A DNA stretch of 64,000 nucleotides from Pseudomonadota bacterium. GTDB lineage: Bacteria; Myxococcota_A; UBA796; UBA9615. Made by a program: the position numbers and the translations under genes. The stretch covers positions 57,366-121,365 of the forward strand of contig JAAESI010000120.1 of NCBI GenBank assembly GCA_024229515.1. Reading direction: 5' to 3'. The notes beneath the pieces are model-generated. The model saw only the letters and a list, made by a program, of their open reading frames with translations, was not told the DNA's origin and did no database searches. Below, in pieces: positions 1 to 8,571 of the stretch. Numbering within the stretch: the first letter of the stretch is position 1; each line of letters opens with the position of its first letter.

Positions 1-1
1 G

Positions 2-361
2 GGGTGGTCGCTGGATGCCGAGTCCACCACCGCGGGCGAGTGCGTGCCGGGCATGTTCTCCGGGTCGGCGTTTCTGTACGGGTCGATGCGCGGCCCGAGA
101 CCCGGCGGACCGGACGACCTGCTCGGCCGCACCCTCGCGGTGGAGTTCTCCGGCGACGGCGACGACCACCACTTGTGCCTCCCCGACTACCCGGGCTTCC
201 TCATCGCTCGGGACGCCACGTCGGTGGAGGTGACGGCGGTCGATGGAGACCTCGTCACCCTCAGCCTGGGCGGTCGCTTCGACTCGCTGGACGAGCACGG
301 CGTGCGGGGTTCGATCCCGATTCGGGTCAACGCCGACTTCATCGCGCGCTACGTCCGGTGA
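2..361 (+). CDS. 3' end of an unrecognised protein
   Basis: This gene is cut off by the window edge. The reading frame is open from the second base and ends in TGA just before the next gene. The visible 119 residues contain one Cys near the start (GEC), a Gly/Ser-rich stretch (MFSGSAFLYGSMRG) and a C-terminal half with alternating hydrophobic residues typical of beta strands. No family is recognised. A GTG at base 44 could be read as an internal start, but the frame stays open upstream, so truncation is more likely. It lies on the same strand as the regulator that follows. Confidence 0.6.
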   Translation, partial: GWSLDAESTTAGECVPGMFSGSAFLYGSMRGPRPGGPDDLLGRTLAVEFSGDGDDHHLCLPDYPGFLIARDATSVEVTAVDGDLVTLSLGGRFDSLDEHGVRGSIPIRVNADFIARYVR

Positions 362-369
362 GCGCTCGG

Positions 370-375
370 TACGAT
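370..375 (+). promoter_or_regulatory. Possible -10 element, leaderless start
   Basis: TACGAT ends 7 bp before the ATG at 383. There is no Shine-Dalgarno. It is one of the recurring TANNNT boxes described in the findings. No convincing -35 is seen. Confidence 0.3.
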
Positions 376-382
376 GCTGCTG

Positions 383-2350
383 ATGTCTCGACACCTGAGG
401 CTTCGAGCAGGATCCGTGGACCTGCTTCGGGGGGAACTCGTCCGCGACGGACGGTCGGTGCGCTTGTCGACGCGGGAGCTGGAGCTCCTGACGTACCTGG
501 CGATGCGTTCGGACCGCGCCATCTCGCGCGAGGAGCTGCTCACTGAGGTTTGGGAGCATCACCCCGACAGCCTCAGCCGCGCCGTCGACAAGACGATGAC
601 GCGGCTGCGGGCGAAGCTTGAGGTCGATCCCGCCGCGCCGGATCACCTCGTGACCGTCTTCGGTGAGGGCTACCGGTTCGTCCCCCGGGTCAAGACCGCG
701 GAGTTCCCGTTGGTCGGTTCGCCGACGAACCTCCCCGCGCCGATCGACCGGTTCGTCGGGCGCGACGATCTGCTGGTAGCCGTCGACGCCGCCTTCGGAG
801 AGGGCCGCCGGCTCGTCACCCTGCTCGGACTCGGAGGGATCGGGAAGACGCGCACTGCGCTGCGGTACAGCCAGCGCCAGGTCGATCGGGGGGAGATGCG
901 CGGGGGCATCTGGTTGGTGGACCTGACGGCGGCCGCGACCGCCGACGACCTCGTGCGCGAGGTCTCGCAGGCCCTCGGGCTGGGGGTCCCTCCGGGCACG
1001 CCCGATGCGGTCGCTCAGGTCGGCCGAGCCGCCGCCGCGCGCGGTGAGCTGCTCTTGCTGCTGGACAACCTGGATGACGTCGCTGAGGCGGCGGCGGAGC
1101 CGATCCTCGCGTGGCTGCGGGCTGCCCCGGATCTGCGGCTCCTGGGCACCAGCCGCAGGGCGCTCCACGGGGCTGGCGAGCACGTGATTGAGGTGGGGCC
1201 GCTGCCCGCGGACGACGCCTCGAAGCTGTACGCCGATCGTGCGGCGGCGGCGGGCGGCCGTCGCGGTGCGGAAGGGGGCGCGGCTCTCGTGGAGCGGTTG
1301 CAGGGGATCCCGCTGGCGATCGAGCTGGCGGCCACGCGCGCTCGCGTGAGCCTGCCGTCGGAGCTCGCCGACGATCTGGATTCGCTGCTCGACCTCGAGG
1401 GGCCCGCGGGGGGCTCGCCCCGCCACACCTCTCTGCGCGAGGTGCTCGGGGCGTCGTGGCAGCGGCTCCCGCCGGCGCTGGCGGAGAGCCTGCGGGCCTG
1501 CGCCCTGTTCGAGGGGGGCTTCGACCGGGCCGCGGCCGACGAAGTCTTCGCCATCGAGGACCGGTCCGCCACGCAAGACGTGCTCGCGCAGCTCCGGGAC
1601 CGCTCGCTGTTGCGTGCGTGGATCCCGGATGGCGCGCCAGGCTGGAGGTTCGGGCTCTTCCCGGTGGTCCGGCAGTTCGTGGTGGAAGCGGAAGCCGCGC
1701 CGGAGGGGGCCGAGGAGCGACACGCGCGCTGGTACCTGCGCCTCGCGGAGCGGCTGCTCCCAGCGACGCGGCGGGCCGGCGCCGAGCGGGCGCGGCGGAA
1801 GCTGGCCGTCGAGCGGGCCAACCTGCTCGCGGTCGCCGAGCGGTTCGCCCAGACGCGGCCTGGGTGGGTCGCCCGGGCGGTGCTGTCGGTCGATCCCGTG
1901 AACACGACCCGCGCACCCACCGAGGGCGATCTGGTCCGCCTCGAGACCGCCTTGAAGCAGGCGATCGCAGCCGGCGACGAGGCCCTGGAGCTGGAGGTGC
2001 GGGCCGCCCTGGGATCCGCGTTGTGGGGACGGGGACGGCGGGCCGAGTCGGACGCAGCGCTGCAGGGCGCGGACTTGAAGGCCGATCCGGCGGGGGCCGT
2101 TCGGGTGCTCGGCCGCCTCGCCGTGAACCGCATGTACGCCGGGGATTCGCCTGGCGCGCGCGAGATCCTGGACCGGTCTCTGGCCATGCTCGAACCCCTC
2201 GATCTGCCGTTGGAGGAGGCCGACGCGCTGGGGCAGATCGGCGTCGGGCTCAACCGGCAGGGGCGGCCCCGGGACGCGCTGCCGTTCATGGGCGGGCGGT
2301 CGCCCTCATCGAGCCCCAGGACGACCTCGTGCGGCTCGGCAAGGGGCTGA
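383..2350 (+). CDS. AfsR/SARP-like STAND regulator, N-terminal part (frameshifted)
   Basis: This is a transcriptional regulator of the STAND NTPase class. Residues 5-100 form an OmpR/PhoB-type winged helix (STRELELLTYLAMRSDRAIS, ending VFGEGYRFVP). An NB-ARC ATPase follows. Its Walker A is GLGGIGKT at about 149-156, its Walker B is LLLLLDNLDD near 225 and GTSRR is the sensor. The C-terminal part begins TPR helices. Near 2290 the TPR frame is lost, and the continuation is found in the next frame, so this product ends after about 20 unrelated residues. ATG 383 is preferred over ATG 374 because a -10-like box overlaps the latter. The ligand and target genes are unknown. Confidence 0.85.
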   Translation: MSRHLRLRAGSVDLLRGELVRDGRSVRLSTRELELLTYLAMRSDRAISREELLTEVWEHHPDSLSRAVDKTMTRLRAKLEVDPAAPDHLVTVFGEGYRFVPRVKTAEFPLVGSPTNLPAPIDRFVGRDDLLVAVDAAFGEGRRLVTLLGLGGIGKTRTALRYSQRQVDRGEMRGGIWLVDLTAAATADDLVREVSQALGLGVPPGTPDAVAQVGRAAAARGELLLLLDNLDDVAEAAAEPILAWLRAAPDLRLLGTSRRALHGAGEHVIEVGPLPADDASKLYADRAAAAGGRRGAEGGAALVERLQGIPLAIELAATRARVSLPSELADDLDSLLDLEGPAGGSPRHTSLREVLGASWQRLPPALAESLRACALFEGGFDRAAADEVFAIEDRSATQDVLAQLRDRSLLRAWIPDGAPGWRFGLFPVVRQFVVEAEAAPEGAEERHARWYLRLAERLLPATRRAGAERARRKLAVERANLLAVAERFAQTRPGWVARAVLSVDPVNTTRAPTEGDLVRLETALKQAIAAGDEALELEVRAALGSALWGRGRRAESDAALQGADLKADPAGAVRVLGRLAVNRMYAGDSPGAREILDRSLAMLEPLDLPLEEADALGQIGVGLNRQGRPRDALPFMGGRSPSSSPRTTSCGSARG

Positions 2351-3096
2351 ACAACCTCGGGATCGTCTACATGCACCTGGGCGACATGGCGGGGGCGCAG
2401 CGGATCTTCGAGCAGGGGCTGCAGGCGCGGCGCGCCGTCGCGGACCGGAGCGGCGAGGCGATCACCCTCGGGAACCTCGGGATGGTCCTGCAGGAGCAGA
2501 CGCTGTTCGACGACGCCGAGGCGGCGATGCGCTCGTCGATCCGGTTGCATCGGTCCCTCGGGTCCATCGCCTACGTGGGCATGAACGTCGCCAACCTGGG
2601 GATCCTGTGCCTGGACCGCGGACGCCTGCGCGAGGCCGGCACGCACCTTGAGGAGGGGCGGCAGATCGCCGTTCGCCTGGACCTTCCCCGGAGTGAGGCG
2701 GTGTCCGTGGTGAACCTGGCGATCCTTGCGTGGCGCCGGGGCGAGCCGATGTCCGCGGAGCGAATGTGGGCCCGCGCCGACGAGCTCTTCACGTTGTTCA
2801 CCGACCGCATCATGGAGGCGACCGCCGGCCTCTTCCGGGTCGCCTGGGAGGCTGACGGAGGCGATGTGGAAGGAGCCATGGCCCGGCTGGAGCGGCTCCG
2901 CCCGACGCTGGAAGCCGACGGACGCGTCGAGGCCGGGGTGCTCGCCGCCGAAGGCTGGATCGCGCTGCGCGGGGGCGACGAAACGAGGGCCCGGGAGCTG
3001 CTGGAGCCGGTCGACGCGGTGGAGGGGCCGGGGCGCCTGGCGGCCTCCGATCGCATCCTCGGATCGGCGCTGCGTGAGGCCGTCGAGCAGGCCTGA
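2290..3096 (+). CDS. AfsR-like regulator, C-terminal TPR part in shifted frame
   Basis: This continues the preceding gene in another frame. It reads GRAVALIEPQDD and then consecutive TPR-like helices (GLNNLGIVYMHLGDMAGAQ, ITLGNLGMVLQEQTLFDDAE, VGMNVANLGILCLDRG, VVNLAILAWRRGEPMSAE). It ends in a normal stop. There is no plausible independent start at the junction. The joint falls in a G/C-run (GGGCGGGCGG), and restoring one lost base would rebuild a single protein of about 900 residues. The lesion is therefore either a one-base sequencing or assembly error or a recent inactivating deletion. The start given is the frame boundary, not an initiation codon. Confidence 0.75.
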   Translation, partial: GRAVALIEPQDDLVRLGKGLNNLGIVYMHLGDMAGAQRIFEQGLQARRAVADRSGEAITLGNLGMVLQEQTLFDDAEAAMRSSIRLHRSLGSIAYVGMNVANLGILCLDRGRLREAGTHLEEGRQIAVRLDLPRSEAVSVVNLAILAWRRGEPMSAERMWARADELFTLFTDRIMEATAGLFRVAWEADGGDVEGAMARLERLRPTLEADGRVEAGVLAAEGWIALRGGDETRARELLEPVDAVEGPGRLAASDRILGSALREAVEQA

Positions 3097-3156
3097 ACCC
3101 GGTCAGTCCAGCTCGCCGCATTGACCCGCACCGCCGGTGTGGGCACGCTTCCGCGC

Positions 3157-3612
3157 ATGTCCGAAGTGTTCGTCACCGCCTCCCTCGAGATCCGCGCTCC
3201 GCGCGCCCACGTCGCCGGCATCGCGGGCCTCGCCACGGAGGCCAAGAACTGGCTCTGGTCGCCGGCCCAGGTCGCCGGTGAAGCATCCGCCCGGGACCTC
3301 CCCAACGGCACCCGCCAGATCGTGGTCGCGGACGGGGACAAGCTCCGCGACCGCATCGTCGAGGCGGCTCCGGAGAAGGTCGTCATCGACTCCGAGTACC
3401 GCCCCCGCAAGGCTGAAGTTCAGGGCCGCCACCTGCGCTACGAGCTGACCCTGGAGGCCGGCGCGGGCACCACCGTCGCCACCCTCGGCCTCGCCTTCGA
3501 GGATCGCGACGCACCCAAGAGCCCCGTCGAGACCCGCCGCTACCGCCGCCAGGCCGAGCAGTGCCTCGCCCGCCTGGGCGCCCTCGCCGCGCCCCCCGAA
3601 GAGGGCTCGTAG
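3157..3612 (+). CDS. SRPBCC/START-like small-ligand-binding protein
   Basis: This is a 151-residue cytoplasmic protein. The pattern resembles the SRPBCC fold: an opening strand FVTASLEIRAPRAHVAGI, a long helix region with KNWLWSP, central strands (TRQIVVADGDKLRDRIVEAA, KVVIDSEYRP, LRYELTLEAGAGTTVATLGL) and a C-terminal amphipathic helix with RRYRRQAEQCLARLG. Such proteins bind hydrophobic ligands or act as polyketide-type cyclases; no substrate can be assigned. ATG 3157 is chosen over an in-frame TTG at 3121 because the first conserved strand starts right after it. It lies 6 bp upstream of the SerA-like gene and is probably co-transcribed. Confidence 0.75.
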   Translation: MSEVFVTASLEIRAPRAHVAGIAGLATEAKNWLWSPAQVAGEASARDLPNGTRQIVVADGDKLRDRIVEAAPEKVVIDSEYRPRKAEVQGRHLRYELTLEAGAGTTVATLGLAFEDRDAPKSPVETRRYRRQAEQCLARLGALAAPPEEGS

Positions 3613-3618
3613 CGGCCC

Positions 3619-4941
3619 ATGCCGAAGCCCCGCCTGCACCGGGGGCCGCTGAGCCGCGCCCTCATCCTCGAGAGCCCCGATCCTGTCCTCGACGAAGGCC
3701 TCCGCGAGGCCGGCATCGAGCCGATTCGCATCGACACCACGCCGGACCAGGCGGGCATGGTCGCGCTCTGCCAGGAGCACCGCCCGCACCTGCTGTTCAA
3801 GCGGTCGCGGCTGGAGGTGAACGCCGAGATCCTCGACGCCGCCCCCGAGCTGTTCGCGGTGATGCTCTGCTGCATCGGGGACGACAGCGTGGACAAGCAG
3901 GCCTGCGCCGATCGCGGCGTGATCGTGCTCAACGACCCGCGCTCCAACGGCCGCTCCGTCGCTGAGCTGGTCATCGGCATCCTCCTGATGGGTGCCCGTC
4001 GCATCCCCGAGGCGTGGGCCGCCACCCGCGAGCACGTCTGGACCAAGTCCGCGTCCGGCCGGTTCGAGGTCAAGGGCAAGACCCTCGGCATCCTCGGCCT
4101 GGGCAACATCGGCAAGCAGGTCGCCCGCCTCGCCGAGGGGCTGGGCATGGACATCCTCTTCCACGACAGCGACGAGGTCGCCCTCGCCGTCGGCGAGACG
4201 ATGGAGTGGGAGGCGGTCGAGACGTTCGAGGAGCTGTTCCGTCGGTCCGACGTCATCAGCGTGCACCTGTCCGCGGAGGACGCCCGCGGTCGCGCCAACC
4301 GGGGAGCAGTCACCCGGGAGCAGCTGCACATGTTCGGTTCGGAGCGCCCGGCGGAGTCGCCTCGGGTGTTCGTGAACCTCGCCCGGGGCTTCGTGGTCGA
4401 GCCCGCCGACCTGATCGCCGCCGTCGAATCGGGGGCGGTTCGTCACGCCTTCGTGGACGTCTTTCCCGAGGAGCCGCAGGCCGGCCAGAAGGACTGGGAG
4501 AACCCGTTCGCGGGGCATCCGCAGATCCACGGGACGCCGCACATCGGCGCCGCCACCCGCGACGCGCAGCCGCGCATCGGCCGCAAGATGGTGCGCACGG
4601 CGCGGCAGTTCAGCCTCCGGGGCACGGTCGAGGACTGCGTCTTCATGCCCCGTCGCCGCATCGACGTCGCCCGAACGGCGATGTCCCCCCACGTGCTCGT
4701 GGTCGTCCACTCCGACGCTCGCGGAACCAAGAAGGCGGTGGACGACGCCATCTACCGCGCCGGGGTGAACAACCTGCAGTCCATCCACCAGGACTTCCCC
4801 CGGTACGGCATCGCCTACGAGCTGTCGGTGTTGGAGCGGCCGCTCACGGACGACGAGCTCGAGAACCTGATCGAGCGTGCGCGAAGCCTGACCGGCGGAC
4901 CGAATCCGATCCGCGCGGTGCGTCAGCTCACCTTGAGCTAG
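3619..4941 (+). CDS. serA: D-3-phosphoglycerate dehydrogenase-like 2-hydroxyacid dehydrogenase
   Basis: This is an NAD-dependent D-2-hydroxyacid dehydrogenase, most likely the first step of serine synthesis (3-phosphoglycerate to 3-phosphohydroxypyruvate). The nucleotide-binding motif GILGLGNIG is at about 157-165. The catalytic set is present: Arg256 (NLARG), Glu285 (FPEEP) and His308 (TPHIG). Residues beyond about 350 look like an ACT-type regulatory domain (ISPHVLVVVHSDARGTKKAV is close to its first strand and helix). The 440-residue length fits the short PGDH class of the E. coli type. A divergent 2-hydroxyacid dehydrogenase with another substrate is the alternative. Confidence 0.88.
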   Translation: MPKPRLHRGPLSRALILESPDPVLDEGLREAGIEPIRIDTTPDQAGMVALCQEHRPHLLFKRSRLEVNAEILDAAPELFAVMLCCIGDDSVDKQACADRGVIVLNDPRSNGRSVAELVIGILLMGARRIPEAWAATREHVWTKSASGRFEVKGKTLGILGLGNIGKQVARLAEGLGMDILFHDSDEVALAVGETMEWEAVETFEELFRRSDVISVHLSAEDARGRANRGAVTREQLHMFGSERPAESPRVFVNLARGFVVEPADLIAAVESGAVRHAFVDVFPEEPQAGQKDWENPFAGHPQIHGTPHIGAATRDAQPRIGRKMVRTARQFSLRGTVEDCVFMPRRRIDVARTAMSPHVLVVVHSDARGTKKAVDDAIYRAGVNNLQSIHQDFPRYGIAYELSVLERPLTDDELENLIERARSLTGGPNPIRAVRQLTLS

Positions 4942-5012
4942 GCAGCGTGTCGAAGGGGCTTGGAGCGCGGCTCGCTTGCCCTACGACCCGCTGGCTTCGT
5001 TGGTCGTCCGTC

Positions 5013-5062
5013 GTGGGGGAGCGACCCCACTCTGTCCTCCCGCCTTGCCTTCGGGCCGAAGG
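5013..5062. terminator. Possible bidirectional terminator hairpins
   Basis: Two inverted repeats lie between convergent genes. The first has GTGGGG (5013-5018) pairing with CCCCAC (5025-5030) around a 6-base loop. The second is the 15-base palindrome CCTTCGGGCCGAAGG at 5048-5062. There is no clear T-run, so intrinsic termination is uncertain. The remaining intergenic sequence (4942-5075) shows nothing else. Confidence 0.25.
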
Positions 5063-5075
5063 TCGGCGCGATCCA

Positions 5076-6272
5076 TCACTCCACTCCCCTCCGACGCGCT
5101 GCAAGGGCTTCGCTGATGCGGTCCAGAGCCTCCGTGAGGATCGCCTCGGACGTGCAGAACGTGATGCGAATGTGGCCGGCGGCGCCGGGCCCGAACCAAC
5201 GCGGGGAGCCGGGCACGACCCGAACCTTCGCGTGCTCCAGGATCCAATCGGCGACGGCGTCCTGGTCGCCGAGCCCGAGCCCCTCGATGTTGGCGAACAT
5301 CACGTAGGTGCCCTCGGGCGCCACGGCCGTGATGCCCTCGATGGCGTTGAGCCGGCTCGCCGCCAGATCGCGCATGCGAAGCAGGTGCGCGAGGAACTCC
5401 TCGGCCCACGGCCACGCGTGCTCGTACGCCGCCTGCGCCGCCACCTGGGACAGCGTGCTCACGCCGTAGGCGGTCGTCGGCGCCTTGCTCACCTCGAGCA
5501 GCTCGTCGCGGACCCGCGGGTTGGGTGCGGCGAGGAAGCCGACGCGGAGGCCGGCGAGGCCGAACGTCTTGCTGAACCCGTAGACCCCGACCGTGCGGGC
5601 GGCGATCTCGGGGGACAGCGACGCAATTGCGGTGTGCTGATGAGGCGCGTGGATGATGTCGCCCCAGACCTCATCCGAGAGAATCAGCAGGTCCCGTTCG
5701 CACGCGAACTCGCCGATCGCCCGCAGCTCGTCCGGCGTCATCACCCGACCGAGCGGGTTGTGCGGGTTGCAGACCGCGATCATCCGGGTGCGGTCGGTGA
5801 CGAGGTCGTGGAGGCCGTCCAGGTCGAAGGTGCGGGTGACGGGATCGACCCGGCTGCGGACCGAGTGCGCCCCCGCGGCGTCGACGCAGGCGCCGAAGAG
5901 GAAGTCGACGGGGTCGAAGATGATCGCCTCGTCGCCGGGCGCGAGCGTGCGGCGGGCGGTGACGAACATGCCGGAGGCGGCGCTGTCCGTCGGGAGGATG
6001 CAATCGGCGGTGCAGTCGTTGATGCCGCGCCGTTCCCGCTGCACGCGGGCGGCGGCCTCCCGGAACGAGGGCAGACCGGCCGGCGGCCCGTAGGAGAAGA
6101 CGCCGCCGGCGGTGTAGTCGGCGATGGCGTCCCGGATAACCTGCGCGATGGCGAAGTCGGGGTCCGCCGCGGTCAGCGGGATGACGTCCTCGGGGACCGT
6201 CGCCCACCGCAGGTTGAAGGCCCGCTGGCGGAGGAGTTCGAGAGGAACCTGGTCGTCGTCGAAGTTGCTCAA
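5076..6272 (-). CDS. PLP-dependent class I/II aminotransferase (MalY/PatB-like)
   Basis: This is a 398-residue fold-type I PLP enzyme. The N-terminus (NFDDDQVPLELLRQRAFNLRW, then PLTAADPDF) and the GPPAGLPSFREAAA segment match the MalY/PatB and aminotransferase group. CNPHNPLGR is the substrate/PLP loop, LSDEVWGDI carries the PLP aspartate, and GFSKTFGLAGLRVGF holds the Schiff-base lysine. The function could be a transaminase or a C-S beta-lyase; the sequence does not decide. The start is a TTG that overlaps the stop of the upstream monooxygenase (TTGA). No ATG or GTG fits the conserved N-terminus, so translational coupling is likely. The pair may modify an aromatic or amino-acid-derived compound. 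Confidence 0.85.
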   Translation of the reverse strand: MSNFDDDQVPLELLRQRAFNLRWATVPEDVIPLTAADPDFAIAQVIRDAIADYTAGGVFSYGPPAGLPSFREAAARVQRERRGINDCTADCILPTDSAASGMFVTARRTLAPGDEAIIFDPVDFLFGACVDAAGAHSVRSRVDPVTRTFDLDGLHDLVTDRTRMIAVCNPHNPLGRVMTPDELRAIGEFACERDLLILSDEVWGDIIHAPHQHTAIASLSPEIAARTVGVYGFSKTFGLAGLRVGFLAAPNPRVRDELLEVSKAPTTAYGVSTLSQVAAQAAYEHAWPWAEEFLAHLLRMRDLAASRLNAIEGITAVAPEGTYVMFANIEGLGLGDQDAVADWILEHAKVRVVPGSPRWFGPGAAGHIRITFCTSEAILTEALDRISEALAARRRGVE

Positions 6273-7354
6273 TGCACCAGCGGGATGGGCCGCGACGTCT
6301 CCTGGTTCGGATCCAGGAAGTCGTCTACGAGCCGGACGCCGCCGCGGAGGATTTCCGCGATCCGGGGCCGTCGAATGCGATCGTACCGGGCCAGCGCTTC
6401 GACCGGGTCGGAGCCCGTTTCGAAGGCCGCCAGCAGCTCTTCGGCGACGGTCACGCCGTCCTTCAGGGCGGTGTTGGCGCCCTGGCTCGTGAGGGTCGGC
6501 ATCGGGTGCGCGGAGTCGCCGACGAGGGCAACCCGTCCGGCGTGCATCGGCGCCGGCTCCGTCGGAGCCACCGTCCGCCACACGTAGGAGGTGCCGAAGT
6601 CGGTGCGGTCGACGAGCTCGCCGATGGGCTCCTTCCAGTCCCCGACGAGCCGCTCCGCGAACCGGCGTCGGCTCTTCGGGGTGGTGGGGAGGTCCATGAA
6701 CCGCCGCCCGTCGTACTGGATGAACCAGATGATGCGGCCTCGCTGCGAGGGGACGATGCCGGCGGCGAGGCCGCCTTCCTCCGAGAGGATCTTCATGAAC
6801 GTGCGGTCGAGCACCGCCGCCAGATCGGGGGCGTGGCAGACGGACACGAGCTCGCGGATCCGAGATTCGGCGGGCCGCCAGTCGGGGAACAGGGAGCGGC
6901 GGCAGGCCGAATGCACCCCGTCCGCAGCGATGGCGAAGTCGACCTCGACGGGGTCCTGCTCCTGGAACTCGAGGCGTACGCAGTCCTCGGTCTGGGTCAG
7001 CGTCTTCAGCTCATGACTGTGCCGGATGGTCTCGCGGGGCACGCCCTCGGTGAGCAGCTCCGTCAGATCCGCCCGCACGATCCCCAGGTGGTGCTCCAGG
7101 GTCATGCACTTGACGAAGGTCGCGTCGGGACGCCGGAGGACCGCCAGGTCCAGCGGGCGCGCGAGCTCCCGGGCGCGATTCCCCAGTCCGATCTGGTCCA
7201 GCGCTTCCATGCCGTTGGGGAGGAGCAGCAAGCCGAGCCCGACGCGGGCATAAAGAGCCGCCTTCTCGTAGACGGTGACGTCGACGCTCGCCTGTTTCAG
7301 GCAGGCGGCCGTAGCCAATCCGCCGATGCCCCCCCCGATAATCGCAATCCTCAT
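6269..7354 (-). CDS. FAD-dependent aromatic-ring monooxygenase
   Basis: This is a class A flavoprotein monooxygenase of the salicylate hydroxylase/UbiH type. The N-terminus has the Rossmann motif IIGGGIGGLATAACLKQ. The central DG motif reads AIAADGVHSACRRSLFP. The GD motif reads RVALVGDSAHPMPTLTSQGA, which binds the FAD ribityl chain, followed by NTALKDG. The 361 residues give a complete enzyme. These proteins use NAD(P)H and O2 to hydroxylate an aromatic or similar ring; the substrate is unknown. It is the first gene of a two-gene operon with the aminotransferase. It is transcribed away from the efflux operon across an 86 bp gap. Confidence 0.88.
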   Translation of the reverse strand: MRIAIIGGGIGGLATAACLKQASVDVTVYEKAALYARVGLGLLLLPNGMEALDQIGLGNRARELARPLDLAVLRRPDATFVKCMTLEHHLGIVRADLTELLTEGVPRETIRHSHELKTLTQTEDCVRLEFQEQDPVEVDFAIAADGVHSACRRSLFPDWRPAESRIRELVSVCHAPDLAAVLDRTFMKILSEEGGLAAGIVPSQRGRIIWFIQYDGRRFMDLPTTPKSRRRFAERLVGDWKEPIGELVDRTDFGTSYVWRTVAPTEPAPMHAGRVALVGDSAHPMPTLTSQGANTALKDGVTVAEELLAAFETGSDPVEALARYDRIRRPRIAEILRGGVRLVDDFLDPNQETSRPIPLVH

Positions 7355-7425
7355 AAGTTCTACTCATCGGCGCAAAACCGCCTGATCACAAGAACTCCGG
7401 TGAAATAAACCGCAAATCTGGCGTG

Positions 7426-7431
7426 TATCCT
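7426..7431 (+). promoter_or_regulatory. Possible -10 element of the efflux operon
   Basis: TATCCT ends 9 bp before the adaptor gene ATG. The upstream stretch (7370-7430) is AT-richer than its surroundings. No good -35 hexamer is seen. Confidence 0.35.
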
Positions 7432-7440
7432 GCCCCGCCG

Positions 7441-8523
7441 ATGGACCCTCGCCGCCTGCTCCTACTGCTCCTCTGCCTCGCCCTCGTCGCGCCCCTGGCG
7501 GGCTGCGGTTCGGGCAAGGCGCAGGAGGATGCGTCCGATGACGACTCCGGCGACGACGACGATTCGGCCGAGGAGGAGACGCGCGCCACCCCGGTCAAGG
7601 TCGACCCGGTGTCGCTGGGCGAGATCTCCGAGACGATCGCGGCCTCCTCGACCGTCGAGTCCGAGCGGCGCGCCGACATCCACGTCGAGGTCAGCGGCAC
7701 GATCGAGTCGGTGCGCGCCGAAGAGGGCGACAAGGTCGGCGCCGGGGCCGTACTCGCGGTGCTCAAGAACCCGGCCCTGGTGGGCGAGCTGGAGCGCGCG
7801 GAGGCTTCCTTTGTCCGGGCCGACACCGACTACCAGTCCATCAAGGGGCTCTACGAGCGAGGATTCGTCAGCCGCAACGAGTACGACGCGTCGGCCCACA
7901 CGGTCGATACCGCGCGGGTCACGCTGGAGCAGGCCCGGGCGTCGCACCGGTCCAGCCAGATCTCGAGCCCCATCGCCGGGATCGTGAGCATGCGCGGGGT
8001 GCGCTTCGGCGAGGCCGTGACGCCGCCCCTGTTGGCGTTCCAGGTCGTCGATTTGTCCAGCCTTCGGGTGGAGGTGGCGCTGCCGGAGCGGGACCTGGCG
8101 CGACTCGCCGTCGGCCAGGAGGCGCGGGTGCGCAGCGAGATCCTGGAAGAGGCCGAGGACGTTTCGGGTCGCATCGAGCGGATCAGCCCCGTCGTCGACC
8201 CAGCTTCGGGCACCGTCAAGGTGACCGTCGGGTTGGACCCGGGCCAGGTGACGCTCCGTCCGGGGATGTTCGTCGCGGTCGAGATCGTCGTCGACACCCA
8301 CCGGGACGCCAAGCTCATCCCCAAGCGCGCCGTCGTCTACGACGAGGGCGAACCGCACGCCTTCGTTGTCGTCGAATCGACCGTAAAACGACGCAAATTG
8401 GAGCTCGGCTTCAGCGACCGAGATCGGGTCGAAGTGTTGGGCGGTTTGAAGGAGGGGGACCTCGTCGTCTCCGTCGGGCAGGGCTTGTTGCGGGACGACT
8501 CCGAAGTTCGGGTCGTCGAGTAA
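7441..8523 (+). CDS. RND efflux periplasmic adaptor lipoprotein (HlyD/MFP family)
   Basis: This is the membrane-fusion subunit of a tripartite efflux pump. A signal peptide with a Leu run ends in the lipobox LAGC, so the mature protein is a lipoprotein. It is followed by a strongly acidic linker (DASDDDSGDDDDSAEEE). The body shows the family order: barrel-sandwich half-motifs (IHVEVSGTIESVRAEEGDKV and ISSPIAGIVSMRGVRFGEAV), a hairpin region with GLYERGFVSRNEYDAS between them, then beta-barrel and membrane-proximal domains. ATG 7441 is chosen because it begins the signal peptide; an in-frame GTG 18 bp upstream adds only MYPAPP. It heads the operon that also encodes two RND pumps and a TolC-like channel. 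Confidence 0.93.
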   Translation: MDPRRLLLLLLCLALVAPLAGCGSGKAQEDASDDDSGDDDDSAEEETRATPVKVDPVSLGEISETIAASSTVESERRADIHVEVSGTIESVRAEEGDKVGAGAVLAVLKNPALVGELERAEASFVRADTDYQSIKGLYERGFVSRNEYDASAHTVDTARVTLEQARASHRSSQISSPIAGIVSMRGVRFGEAVTPPLLAFQVVDLSSLRVEVALPERDLARLAVGQEARVRSEILEEAEDVSGRIERISPVVDPASGTVKVTVGLDPGQVTLRPGMFVAVEIVVDTHRDAKLIPKRAVVYDEGEPHAFVVVESTVKRRKLELGFSDRDRVEVLGGLKEGDLVVSVGQGLLRDDSEVRVVE

Positions 8524-8558
8524 CGCCCCCGCCGCCGAACTTGTGCGCGCGCGGTCGG

Positions 8559-8564
8559 TATACT
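8559..8564 (+). promoter_or_regulatory. Possible -10 element, leaderless GTG
   Basis: TATACT lies 7 bp before the GTG at 8572, with no Shine-Dalgarno in between. It could give the PP2C gene its own promoter inside the efflux operon. A TTGTGC at 8541-8546 is too close to be a normally spaced -35. Confidence 0.4.
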
Positions 8565-8571
8565 CGCCAGC

